In this document: positions 32,860 to 42,694 of the stretch, piece after piece | How positions within the stretch are numbered: position 1 is the first letter of the stretch | How the letters are laid out: the number at the start of each line of letters is the position of its first letter | Source of the DNA: Sepioteuthis lessoniana | Taxonomy: Eukaryota; Mollusca; Cephalopoda; Myopsida; Loliginidae | Direction: 5' to 3' | Assembly (NCBI GenBank): GCA_963585895.1 | Contig: OY757939.1 | Span: 36,464,332-36,528,331, forward strand | Length of the DNA stretch: 64,000 bases | Translations under genes and position numbers: made by a program | Notes under the pieces: model-generated | Database searches by the model: none | Told to the model about the DNA's origin: nothing | What the model saw: only the letters and a program-made list of their open reading frames with translations

Positions 32860-33460
32860 TACGGCAAATCAACCCTTGTGGGCAATCTATTGCCAAATCC
32901 TGTTTATACATACATATTAAGTATATATGATTTGTAAACGAATAGTTTGTTAGTTATATTTTAAACGGAGCCAGAGTTCATTTGTTTGCACACAAATAAA
33001 TTGTTTTTAAATATTACACTCTTACACAAATAGTTTTGTTTTCACACTGTTAAGTGGTTTCAAGCATTGCTATCTAAAACTATCAATTCTATTCAATATT
33101 ATTTCTTCATTTGCACACAGATAAATGGTTTCAAGAACAGCTATCTAACACAAGCAATTCTATTCAACATTATTCATTCATTTTCACACAGATAATTGGC
33201 TTCAAGTATAGAAAAAACCCTGAAAAGTTCCTTTTGACTCATTGATAGGATCTTTATAGGTACTACCACTCTGGGTCAGCATGGACCTGGGCGTAATAAC
33301 AATGAAATCGCACTCCACATTCCCCAAAAGCTCCAGAACTGACGCCTCACCATCAGATGCAGTTTAGTATAATAAAAAGGACATTCGTTGGGTAGGGGTC
33401 TTAACATTTTGCAGAGATGCAGTCAGCGTATTCTTCTGTTCCAGCCCAGCGGTGGTTTTG
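32860..33460 (-). mobile_element. SINE-B copy, near full length
   Basis: The hairpin tail leads at 32863-32905 (reading inward), then modular AT-rich body with AAATGGTTTCAAG and TTTGCACACAG modules. The head ends near 33450 with CATTCCCCAAAAGCTCCAG and CTGCATCTCTGCAAAATG (minus). Confidence 0.8.
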
Positions 33461-33801
33461 GATTAGAATCTTTTCAAACGGATATGAAAAGGTGAAAAAT
33501 GAAGCGAAAGGCTAATGGGGAGTAATTGAAAAATAAATAGATAAAAAAAAATGAATAACAACAACAGCAACAACAACAACAACAACAAAAATCAAACAGA
33601 AAATAAAGCTAAACAAAAAAGACAAATGACTGCAAATCGACTTCCGGTTATCTAAGAATGAAAATAAGCTTTTAAGGACAGACCTCTAAAAGAATGGAAA
33701 CAATATAAATCAAATGGATCATATAAAGATTTTTGTTGACTTTTCCGATGAAAGGAAAGAAATATGACAGGTAAAGAATGAGAGCAACCTCATCAAGTTG
33801 A
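33461..33801. other. No recognised gene; (AAC)n run
   Basis: An AAC run lies at about 33558-33588. The rest is AT-rich without supported features. Confidence 0.45.
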
Positions 33802-33957
33802 ATGAGAAATTCCCTATTTATCTTGCTTTTTTTTTCTTTTTTCTTTTTCATTCTTTTCCATTTATCAACTTATAATTCTGTCTTTCTTTCTTTCTTTCCT
33901 TCTGTTTTTAATCTTCTTTCTTTCTTTGTATTTGATTTTGCTTCTTTCTATTTGTTT

Positions 33958-33988
<31 letters not shown>

Positions 33989-34350
33989 ATTTGTATTTAA
34001 TCTTCTTTCTTTCTTTCTTTCTATTTGTTTTTAATCTTCTTTCTTTCTTTCTTTCTATTTGTTTTTAATCTTCTTTCTTTCTTTCTTTCTGTTTTTAATC
34101 TTCTTTCTTTCTTTCTTTCTTTGTATTTGATTTTGTTTCTTTCTATTTGTTTTGTTTGTTTCTTTCTTTCTTTCTATTTGCATTTAATCTTCTTTCTTTC
34201 TTTCTTTCTTTCTATTTGTTTTTAATCTTCTTTCTTTCTTTCTTTCTATTTGTTTTTAATCTTCTATCTATCTATCTATCAATCTATCTATCTATCTTTC
34301 TTTCTTTCTTTTTATTTGTTTTTAATCTTCTTTCTTTCTTTCTTTCTTTT
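33802..34350. repeat. Composite tandem array of CTTT blocks and a spacer
   Basis: CTTT runs of varying length alternate with the spacer TATTTGTTTTTAATC or its variants (TATTTGATTTTG). At least ten spacers occur at roughly 30-40 bp. A CTAT run interrupts at about 34264-34298. The array grew as a composite unit, not as a simple microsatellite. Frames inside it are repeat artefacts. Confidence 0.9.
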
Positions 34351-34920
34351 ACCTTTCGCGTTCTTCAAAGAGAAAATTCTCAAGTCGGAACCTGAAGCCA
34401 TTGCCTTATGTTGGCCTTGATCGGACAAAAATAAGATTAGATGGAAGAAATACGAAATAGTAGCGTTTATATATTTTTGCCAATGCAAATATCTATTGTT
34501 TGCTTTGCAAAATCAGCGTCGTAAATGTTTCTGTTCATTCAGTGATTTCGAAAAAGATTTTCTCGGGTCTTTTTCATACAACTAGCATCAAGCAGCAATA
34601 TTTGCAGATATTGTTTTTATTCAAGATGACGTTTTAACATCTGTAACAACTGCAATAAAAATTAGAAGGCACATTTGGCTTCTTTCTTTCTTTGTTCGAT
34701 AAATGGCGCTAAATTTGGTTTGTTTTTCATCATTTCTAGTTTTAGGCTTACCTCTTGTTTATTTGTTTGCTTCTTCCCGTTTTATCCATTGTATATGTAT
34801 ACTTCGTTTATTCATTCGATTCTATTCTACACGAATATTTCCAAAGAGCGTTCCTTCCTCTTCTTTATTGATTTCCCCTTTCTCCATTCCTTCGTTTCAT
34901 ATTCACGTCTTTTTCATTCT
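34351..34920. other. No recognised gene
   Basis: AT-rich sequence between two CTTT arrays with no supported frame or family match. Confidence 0.4.
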
Positions 34921-34931
34921 TTTTTATTTCC

Positions 34932-34974
<43 letters not shown>

Positions 34975-35022
34975 TTATATTTTAATTTAATTTTTGATTA
35001 TTTCTTTCTTACATTCTTTTAG

Positions 35023-35075
<53 letters not shown>

Positions 35076-35141
35076 TCATATTTTAATTCAAATCTTTATT
35101 ATTTCTTTTTTACATTCTTTCATTTCTTATTTTCCTCCTTT

Positions 35142-35189
<48 letters not shown>

Positions 35190-35190
35190 A
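34921..35190. repeat. Three long CTTT runs with a repeated spacer
   Basis: CTTT runs lie at about 34930-34974, 35025-35077 and 35142-35188. The spacers share TATTTTAATT and TATTTCTT ... TACATTCTTT, so a unit of about 100 bp is present two to three times. Confidence 0.92.
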
Positions 35191-35584
35191 TTACTGCTTG
35201 CATTTCACCGTCAATTTTCTTTTTCCCTTCCCATAATTTTTTTTATTTCCTGTTTTTTGCCTGCTAACGGATATTATCCCCCTGCCTGTATATTCCAAAA
35301 CGTCAAATCTCTCCGACTCTTATGCATGATCACTCTCAGAGTTTTTGATATCACAAAAAAACACATTAACCCTCCACCCCACAAAAAACCTAAAGAAAAA
35401 CTATTTTTTCACCTGGGAATGTTTTTGGTTAATGCATGTTAAATATCCTTTCCCCGCAGCGAAGTCAGAGTCAGTTCATTCCTTGTATTTTTTTCAGACC
35501 TTAAGCCTGTCGGTGGTTCTTAGAATATGTTGATTGTATCTCGTCTAGAGAAGGTAAGACTCCCTAAAAAGGGGTATCTAGGTT

Positions 35585-36095
35585 TGGTTTGATTTGGTTT
35601 AGTTTTAAGGCATATCAACCATTGTAGATTATTCAATGCCAAATCCATTTTTATACATATAAAAGGTATATTTCAAACAATTCAGTTTAGTATAAGTATA
35701 GTTTTTGGTTAAACTCAGTTAATTGTCAAAACATTTTTATGTCAAACAATTCATTTTAGCATACAAAAACAGTTCCATTTCAAATAATTCTGTTTAGCAT
35801 AAATACTCAGTTTAAATGTCAAAACAGTTATAATTCACACAATTCAGTTTAGCATACACTTTAGTTCTATTTGACACATAGATAGGACCCTATCAGATGT
35901 TATCACTCCGAGCCAGAGTGGACCTGGGAGCGATGGCAGTGAATGGGTACTCCACATTCCCTAAAGCTCCAGCATTACTGGAACCTCACCATCAGATTGA
36001 TTAGTGTGATATCCAGGACACTCGTTTGGGGAAAGTCTTACCGCTCCGCAGAGAGACAATCGGTGTATTCTACAGCCGACTGGGCAAGGGTATCC
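35585..36095 (-). mobile_element. SINE-B copy, full length
   Basis: The tail leads at about 35607-35650 (TAAGGCATATCAACCATTGT). Body modules contain CAATTCAGTTTAGCATA four times. The head ends at about 36080 with CTCCAGCATTACTGGAACC and TATTCTACAGCCGACTGGGC. Confidence 0.88.
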
Positions 36096-36309
36096 AAGGT
36101 ACTACTCTGCTGTGAGGCTCCAATTCAATAGGAATGTGGATTACCCATTCATTGCCTTTTCCCGAAAGTTCACTCTAATGTGGAGTGATAGTACCCGCGA
36201 GGGTTCCATTTAACTGTCAAGTAGATCTTTTCGGAAATTATTTATATTAGATTAGAATACTTGAAACCATATAAGTGCATGCAAGTTATTAGTATTCGAT
36301 AGAAATACT

Positions 36310-36320
36310 AGAAACTATAT
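36310..36320. repeat. Target-site duplication, left copy
   Basis: AGAAACTATAT, matched at 37174-37184 on the other side of a Y-LINE. Confidence 0.85.
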
Positions 36321-37173
36321 CATCATCATCATCATCATCATCATGTCGTGCCGCTAGCATTGATATCCCTGATCCTCTCTCGCCACTTTTCCCTATCGTT
36401 CATCGCCTCCGGCAGGTCTTCAGGTCTACATCCCGTATCCTCACATAGCAGTTGTATGTATGTTCTAGCTGGTCGTCCTGCTTTTGCTCGGCCATATGTG
36501 GAGGCCCATTAGAGTATATCACTTATGAGCTCGTCTCTGCTTCTCCAGCTGTGTCCTGCGTGTCTGGTTCGTCTAACTTGGATAATTTTCGTGATGGGAG
36601 GCAGGTGGCCGTATAGTTGGTGCTTTATGGGGTGTTGCCGCCAGGACTTGTTCAATATTGTTCTCAACATTCTTGTGTAATTGCCGTCTAGCTTCTTCAG
36701 GCGTTTAGTTAGCGTCCAAGTAGTGCATCTATATAGCAGTATCGATACGACTGCTGCCTGGAAGAAACTGCATTTCCTTTTATCGGTCAGGTCTGATTTC
36801 CATATGATCGATAGCCTATCGATAGCTGTCCATGCTTTCGTTAGTCGTGTGTCGATGTCTTTTTCGGTTGATGAGACCCTGCTTCCTAGGTAGGTGAATT
36901 TGTCTACTAGTTTCAGAGAGGTTCCGTCTAGTGTGGAAATGTCGCCTGTTTGGTTGTAACACATATATTCCGTTTTGTGTGCATTGACATGGAGGCCAAT
37001 GCCTGCGGCAGCTCGTTCCAAACTATGCAGTAGTGTTTCGGCTTGGTTGGGTGTATTCGCCAGTGACGCTATGTCATCGGCGTAGTCGGCGTCGGTAATT
37101 GTTTTTGCGGGGTACCTTCTGCTTCTTTTCTTTGTCAGCTCGAAGCCATTTTCTCTGATTTTTTTTTTGGACA
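36321..37173 (-). mobile_element. Y-LINE, 5'-truncated, with target-site duplication
   Basis: On the minus strand the copy starts at KKIRENGFELTKKRSRRYPA and carries DADYADDIASLAN, the YADD catalytic motif, then GIGLHVNAHKTEYMC, FTYLGSRVSSTE and RRTRHAGHSWRSRDELISD. The final segment ends near GLPEAMNDREKWRERI-type sequence, then an ATG/ATC run at 36318-36343 which is its 3' tail. The open part is 221 codons, with a late frame break. The 11-bp duplication AGAAACTATAT on both sides shows a standard target-primed insertion, 5' truncated before motif B. The clade is uncertain (RTE/CR1-like reverse transcriptase). Confidence 0.92.
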
Positions 37174-37184
37174 AGAAACTATAT
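37174..37184. repeat. Target-site duplication, right copy
   Basis: AGAAACTATAT, matching 36310-36320. Confidence 0.85.
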
Positions 37185-37384
37185 AAATGCTTTAAAAAAG
37201 ATGGTTTTCGACATTAAATAGCTCAACAAAGGTTGTTGTAGATCTGTTTGAAAGCTATCAATATCAGATAGACATACTTGAAATTATATAACTGTAAGTT
37301 ATTTGTATTAAGAATTGTGACTTGAAGCTGTTATTGTTTACAAAGGATTATTATTGGTTACTTGAAAGCATATCACTGTGAGCC

Positions 37385-37800
37385 AATCATCAGTCACCTT
37401 GTCAGCAGAGCTTTGAATACGCCGACTGTATCACCTGGAGAAGAATAAGACCCCGCCAAAAAGGGGGTTTCAAGGTGTAATATTAAAATGCACCCGATAA
37501 TAAGACTCCAGTTCTGTATCTTGTGTACGGTGGTGTATCTTTTGATTGCGATTAATCCCAGGTCCACTCTGATCCAGTGTGGTAATATCAGTTCGGGTAC
37601 TATCTATGGGTCAAATAGGTAATTTTACAAATTATTTGTATGAGACAGGAATACTTGATACCATATAACTGTAAATATTTATATTAAAAAGAGTTACTTG
37701 AAGCTGTAATTGTTTACTAAGGATTGTTATTAGTTATTTGAAACCATATGACTATCTGCAAATTATTTGTATTAGATAGGAATACTTGATCACACATGAC
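37385..37800 (+). mobile_element. SINE-B copy, tail missing
   Basis: Head near TTTGAATACGCCGACTGTAT, then CTCCAGTTCTGTATCTTG, AGGTCCACTCTGATCCAG and ATGGGTCAAATAGG. The body is made of GGAATACTTGATACCATATA modules. It stops at an A-rich run at 37808. Confidence 0.7.
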
Positions 37801-37943
37801 TGTTTTCAAAAAAAAAAAAAAAAGAAAAAAAAAAGAAAACGAATAAAGAAAAAATGTCTTAAGAAATAGCACAAAAAGGTAAATATAACTTTCCAATGGA
37901 CGCAGTTTGCTGACCTCTTAGCATGAAATGACTCCAAAAGGGT

Positions 37944-38190
37944 TGGGGATATCCTCGTGGTGTAATGGTTAAAGCGATGGACTGCAGAATCGTAGTAAGC
38001 GAGTTCGTACTCTAGTCGCGCTATTACGTTCACTTTCAGGCAAATACCCTTGGGAAAGGTATGAACCTCCTTATCCTCCCAGCTATGGGTTAAATAGTAC
38101 CATAACTGTTCTTCTAGGAGAATAGCTTTGGCATTAAATAACCTACAAAGGTTGATATGCCATTAAACAAAGACACCAAACCAAACCAAA
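37944..38190 (+). mobile_element. SINE-A copy, full length (reference copy)
   Basis: Head GATATCCTCGTGGTGTAATG, B-box region GCGAGTTCGTACTCTAG, central domain ACCCTTGGGAAAGGTATGAA and CCAGCTATGGGTTAAATAG. The tail TTGGCATTAAATAACC ... AAAGGTTGATATGCCATTAA folds as a two-step hairpin. It is followed by an AAACC simple tail. Confidence 0.94.
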
Positions 38191-38434
38191 CCAAAAGGGT
38201 TTGCATGCCGTTAAAATCTATCAATCATCTAGCCTGGCACCATAAGTTAAGCTGTTTACACTTGTCATTACAAACAGATCATGATAACGGTCATTTAAAA
38301 AATCAACAAAATTCTTTGATTGCATTTCAATTTTCTATATTTCGAATGTTGTGTATTGACCTTTAGTAGATCGTATTAGTTAGTTGATTTCAAAAACAGG
38401 ATGCAACTGTGTCTTGAGTTAAACACAAGTGGAG

Positions 38435-38527
38435 ATGCCTCGTGAATTGTGTTGGCGGGATACCGGAGGAAAAGTGCGTGGGCGTCCGAAAAAGTTTTCA
38501 ACTCCGAGCAGAGTAAGCCGACAGTAG
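38435..38527 (+). CDS. 30-codon open frame with an AT-hook-like motif, possible element ORF start
   Basis: The frame runs MPRELCWRDTGG, then KVRGRPKKFS, and ends SRVSRQ before a stop. RGRPKK is the AT-hook core known from DNA minor-groove binding proteins. It sits about 0.4 kb upstream of a copia-type gag remnant, so it may be a relic of the same element. A frame this short can occur by chance, and I do not claim a protein product. Confidence 0.25.
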   Translation: MPRELCWRDTGGKVRGRPKKFSTPSRVSRQ

Positions 38528-38699
38528 GTAAGAGTGGATTCAGAGCAGAGACCAGAGAGTAGAGACATTAAATGTCACACCATTTTGAGTGTTGGGTCGG
38601 CGGTGGGAGTGCAGACGGTCCCGGGTTGAGAGGTAGAAGAAGTTTGAATGTACAAGAGTCGCTAATATCGAAAGCGACTATGATTCCAGAACGAAGAAA

Positions 38700-38835
38700 A
38701 AAAATAATGATGATTAAATATTTTAAGTCGGCTTTGTAATAGCCTCGTGGAGGTAGAACGAAGAAACGAAGATATTTAAATCTTTTAAGTCAGCTCTGTG
38801 CCAGCCTCGTGGTGGTAGAGCGAAGAATTTGGGAT
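38700..38835. repeat. Tandem pair of ~60-bp units
   Basis: TTAAATATTTTAAGTCGGCT and TTAAATCTTTTAAGTCAGCT begin two units at about 38714 and 38774. Each continues AGCCTCGTGG ... GGTAGA(A/G)CGAAGAA. Confidence 0.85.
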
Positions 38836-38924
38836 CTCTGAAGATACTGTCTTTCTATATATGTATATCTTAGCAGTGATACGGAAAAGCCTAATGGCTC
38901 TAATTATTGAGACAGAAGATTTGC

Positions 38925-39412
38925 CATGTGTGTTATACTGAAAGGGCATGCTTTGTGGAAATATATTAAGGAGACTGCTATTTACTCGGTTGATGAAGAT
39001 CTTAATAGATGTGAGTTGTATGATAGGGAAAATGATCTTGCTTACTCTCTTTGCATACAGTGTATTGAGGGACAATTGACACAATTGACACACTGAATCC
39101 ACTAAAGATGCCTGGGATGCTCTTAGTCAACAGTATACAAAGGTTTAATTTTATCAAGGGACAGTTTTGAACCATAAGTATCATTGTGTTCGTCACTAGT
39201 CGGTAAGTAACATGCTTGAATACATAAATTGCATGAAAACCTGATGTGATCAGTTGAACGAGTTGGTAAATACAATCAATGATAAGCAGTTTGCATGCAA
39301 TTTACTTGAAAGCCTTCTACTTGACAAAGATGAGGCGTTGATTACCTCATTGGATGTACAGGGTGAAGACAATCAGCAGTTTGATAGACGTAATAATCTA
39401 TTTTATCATGAA
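38925..39412 (+). pseudogene. Ty1/copia-type gag remnant (UBN2-like)
   Basis: The plus strand reads LKGHALWKYIKETAIYSVDE from about 38940, then ENDLAYSLCIQCIEGQL. After a frameshift at about 39085 it reads TKDAWDALSQQYTKV, and after further breaks NELVNTINDKQFACNLLESL and KDEALITSLDV to about 39360. This order (LKG..LW..I, a helical run, then AWD.L...Y, then L.D.......LL.SL) is that of the gag polypeptide of copia-type LTR retrotransposons. No protease, integrase or reverse transcriptase of this element is in the window. Multiple stops show it is dead. Confidence 0.7.
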
Positions 39413-39424
39413 GCCTTCAATGAC

Positions 39425-40205
39425 TCAACATGGCCGAGTCGGCAAGGACTGCATCGACTGCATCTCTGCAGAGGGGTAAGACTCCTCCAATGAGTGTCCC
39501 GTGGCCGAGTCGGTCAGGGCTGCAGAGTACATCAACTGCATTTTTGCAGAAGAGTAAAACTCTCCTAACGAGTGTCCTGGATATAACACTAAGCAATCTG
39601 ATGGTGAAGCTTCGGTAACGCTGGAGCTTTGGGTAATGCAAATCACCCCTTTTTTGCCATCGCTCCCAGGTCCACTCTAGCTCGGAGTGGTAGCACTTGA
39701 TAGGGTTCTATTGGTCAAATAGAACTGTTTGACATTTAGTCTGTGTAGTTATGCTAAACTGAAGTGTTCGAAACTAAAATGTTTGATCATTTAACTTTGG
39801 GTAAAGAATTGACCGATGTTTAATTAAATTGTTAGTGATACATAGCAATACTTGAAACCATATAACTTTGTTGACATACTAAAATGAATTATTTGCAAGA
39901 GAACTGTTTGATCATTTAACTGTGTTTAAACAAAAAACTGATGTTTAATTGAACTGTTAGTTAGTGATACATAGCAATACTTGAAACTATTAAACTGTGC
40001 AAATGATTGATGGTGAATAGAATTATTCGTATTAGATAGAAATTAGTGAAACCATTTATCGGCATGAAAAAATGAGCTCAGGCTCGTTTAAAAATGTTAT
40101 CTACAAAATGTATTTAGAAAATATATAATTTATATATATATGTAAAATGGATTCGACATTAAATAAGCTATAATGGTTGATATGCCATAAAACTAAACCA
40201 AATCA
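39425..40205 (+). mobile_element. SINE-B copy with doubled head
   Basis: GCCGAGTCGGCAAGGACTG at 39433 and GCCGAGTCGGTCAGGGCTG at 39503 start two successive heads, each with a GAGTGTCC(C/T)G end. A long body follows with modules TTAATTGAATTG and GAACTGTTTGATCATTTAAC, and the tail ATTAAATAAGC ... GATATGCCATAAAAC ends near 40195. Confidence 0.85.
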
Positions 40206-40312
40206 ATGACTCTACAAGGAAAGACAGCGAAGCAAGCTTTTCAAAATCTAATGTGAGTCTCTACAACCATTGGGTTCCTAGATAGTGAGTAAATAGGTGA
40301 TGCTATATCAGT

Positions 40313-40580
40313 ACCAGGCTATTGACCTAATGAGTAGAGTGTTCGCTAATGGTCTGGGAGACAGGGGTTCAATCCCAGGTCGAGTCATACCAAAGACTCA
40401 AAAAATGGTACTTGATGCCACCTTGCTTAACACTCAGCATTATAAGGTAAGGATCAAGGGTAAAGTGGAGCAGTCCAGGGAATGGAGTAGCGCTCTCCCC
40501 TTCACCTCGCTATAGTAGCTATTGAAAAGGGAGCCTTCGGGTCCCCCTCGACTAAGGTCGCTAACTTTACTTACTACTTT
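40313..40580 (+). mobile_element. SINE-C copy, full length (reference copy)
   Basis: The head GGCTATTGACCTAATGAGTA has an A-box-like segment, and the B-box region is GGGGTTCAATCCCAGG near 40363. The body is complete: TGGTACTTGATGCCACC, CAGCATTATAAGG, GGAGTAGCGCTCTCCCC. It ends ACTAAGGTCGCTAACTTTAC. Confidence 0.92.
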
Positions 40581-40832
40581 ATATCTATGGTTCTCCACAC
40601 CATTTCAAACGCGATTGTCCAAAGCATAATGAGAATGCATGTTTGCGTGGTGGAAAAACAATTAACAACCAGTAACAATTAACAATCAGCAAAGAGGTGG
40701 CCATCGAAATAAAAATTGGCACCGTCAAAGACTTTCGATTGGTTATATTGCTCGAATGGTATCTGTGAACAGTTCTACTGCTTTTATGGTCGCAAAATAC
40801 CATAAGAACTGTTAGAAAGGAAGTACAATGAT

Positions 40833-41117
40833 GATCATATTTACCCAACCCCTGCACTCGGGGAGGATGTGACACAAAGGTCAATTTTTAAGCGGAGTTT
40901 AACAGGTTTGAATTCAGAGTTTTCCTTCTCCTAGACTAGTTGCTTCACCAAGGCTGCCCTACTATTTACCCATAGCTGGAGGGAGAATAATTGGATTTAT
41001 ACCTTTCCCAAGGGTATTAGTGCTATGTGAAATGCAATTAGTCTCGGCCAGGATTTGAACTCCTATAGCCGTGTCCATTTCCAACGACGGTAACCATTAC
41101 ACCACGGGCACCTCCAT
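40833..41117 (-). mobile_element. SINE-D copy, full length
   Basis: On the minus strand the head is GAGGTGCCCGTGGTGTAATG and the B-box region GAGTTCAAATCCTGG. Central domain ACCCTTGGGAAAGGTATAAA and CCAGCTATGGGTAAATAG. It ends GGGGTTGGGTAAATATGATC. Confidence 0.93.
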
Positions 41118-41179
41118 GATGATAGTGTCTGGATAGTAGACTCTAGTGCATCTGATCACATGACTTCCAACAAATCTAA

Positions 41180-41400
41180 TTTGTCTTCTTATGAAAGGTT
41201 TGTCGCTGCCTCCCACAGACAGGACTTGACACTAGGTCAATGACCCGAAGGTCGATTATAGTGGGGATTTAGGGGAGGGGAAGGTCGAGCACGAGCTGAG
41301 GCTCGAACCCTGCTGGTCTTTTGCTGGTCATTGACCCAATAAGTACAATGTTGGCCTAAAGAGCCAAGCTGTTTCTTGGATGCCGGGTTATAGCTTATAC
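41180..41400 (-). mobile_element. Separate tRNA-derived SINE
   Basis: On the minus strand the B-box region is AGGGTTCGAGCCTCAGC and an A-box-like segment lies near TTGGCTCTTTAGGCC upstream. The body holds CCCCTAAATCCCCACTATAA and GGTCATTGACCTAGTGTCAA. A GGTCATTGACC segment occurs at both ends of the unit. Only one copy in this window. Confidence 0.65.
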
Positions 41401-41768
41401 TAGTGTTATACATAGGGTACAAAGGTGTCTATGTTGCAGCTCGTCCACCCAAAGGTAGCCCAGCCGAAGTTGGGAGCCTTTCTGCCTCGAATCTGTCATT
41501 GATTTCGATACCTCATCCGGCACGAATGCCTGACGGCCCAGTTAAGGTCGGGGAAGTATATATGAAAGGTTTAATATTCCTCACTTAGCGATTACAAATA
41601 GAAAATAACTTAGGAAACCCACACACACATATATTCTGTTAAGGGCTCTTTCGATAAAATACAAATAAAGTTTTATTTGCTAAATTTTATTAAAACTATT
41701 TCATAATTCGTCGATGGTGAATATTTTTCAACTTGTAAGACCAGAATATTTTCCCCTGGTAAGCCGAT

Positions 41769-41792
41769 ATATATATATATATATATATATAT
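41769..41792. repeat. (TA)n microsatellite
   Basis: A pure TA run of about 24 bases. Confidence 0.95.
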
Positions 41793-41970
41793 TGTGAAGA
41801 AGAAGTTCTTTCGTTAAAATTTTCTCTATAGATTAGAAGTAAGATATATCAGGATATACATTAAAATAGATTTCCTTCCTTATAATTGTTTACAAAAAGG
41901 AAAAAAAATCAGATGAACTGTTGTTTCCTTTTATTAAAGTGTACCTTTTCAGTTTAATATTAAAAAAGTA

Positions 41971-42228
41971 CACACACACACACACACACATGCGCGTGCA
42001 CACACGCACAGACATGCACACACGCACAGACATGCACACACAGACACTCCCCACACACATGCACATGTACACACCCCAACACACACACACACGAACACAT
42101 GCACACACATACACACGCACACGTATACACCCCAATACACACACACGCACACTGACATACACATACACATACATACGCATACATGCACACGTTATTCATG
42201 CACACACACACACATACATACACATTAG
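41971..42228. repeat. (CA)n-rich cryptic repeat
   Basis: A pure CA run opens at about 41971, followed by interrupted CA blocks with duplicates such as CAGACATGCACACACG and TACACCCCAA(C/T)ACACACA. Open frames through it are low-complexity artefacts. Confidence 0.95.
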
Positions 42229-42308
42229 CTCTCATTTTCTTAATCCTCGTTAACGGTATTTTACTCCCAACAAGAAAGTAAATTAATTGGATAAGCAATT
42301 CTTTCCGA

Positions 42309-42331
42309 TATATATATATATATATATATAC
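42309..42331. repeat. (TA)n microsatellite
   Basis: A pure TA run of about 23 bases. Confidence 0.95.
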
Positions 42332-42469
42332 GCTCACCCATGAGGGGTTGAGCACTTTGGCGAAGGAAATAACGATTGACACTCGCGTAATGTCAAGTTT
42401 CTCTAACAAATTGAATATCCGATAGCGTAAAATGTAAACAAACTAAAAGTTAATACATATGCGTTAAAT

Positions 42470-42640
42470 TCCCGAGCTGATGTTGAGTCGCAGGCTCGAC
42501 TGAAGGATATCTCATTAGCCAGACGGAAAGTTAGGCGGGTTTCGATCCCGGCTTGGAGCGTCCCGCTTGTCTAGCTACACTTAAGAGTTGTGATGCAACA
42601 GTCTGTCTGTGGATAACATCAAGTAACGAACTTCATTTGT
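42470..42640 (+). mobile_element. tRNA-derived SINE, single copy here
   Basis: The A-box-like region is AGGATATCTCATTAGCC and the B-box region GGGTTTCGATCCCGGC near 42537. It continues AGCGTCCCGCTTGTCTAG. It lies just upstream of the ribozyme-bearing unit. Confidence 0.5.
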
Positions 42641-42694
42641 CAACACTTGAGGCCAAATAATGCCGCATATAAGCGATGCCAAATTATATGCAGC

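Noticed and set aside
37944..38030. Candidate tRNA gene (good A and B boxes)
   Set aside because: The acceptor ends do not pair and the same head occurs in eight SINE-A copies, so it is a SINE head.
41890..42409. Cysteine- and valine-rich open frames on the minus strand
   Set aside because: They read through CA microsatellite; the pattern VCVCVC is a repeat artefact.
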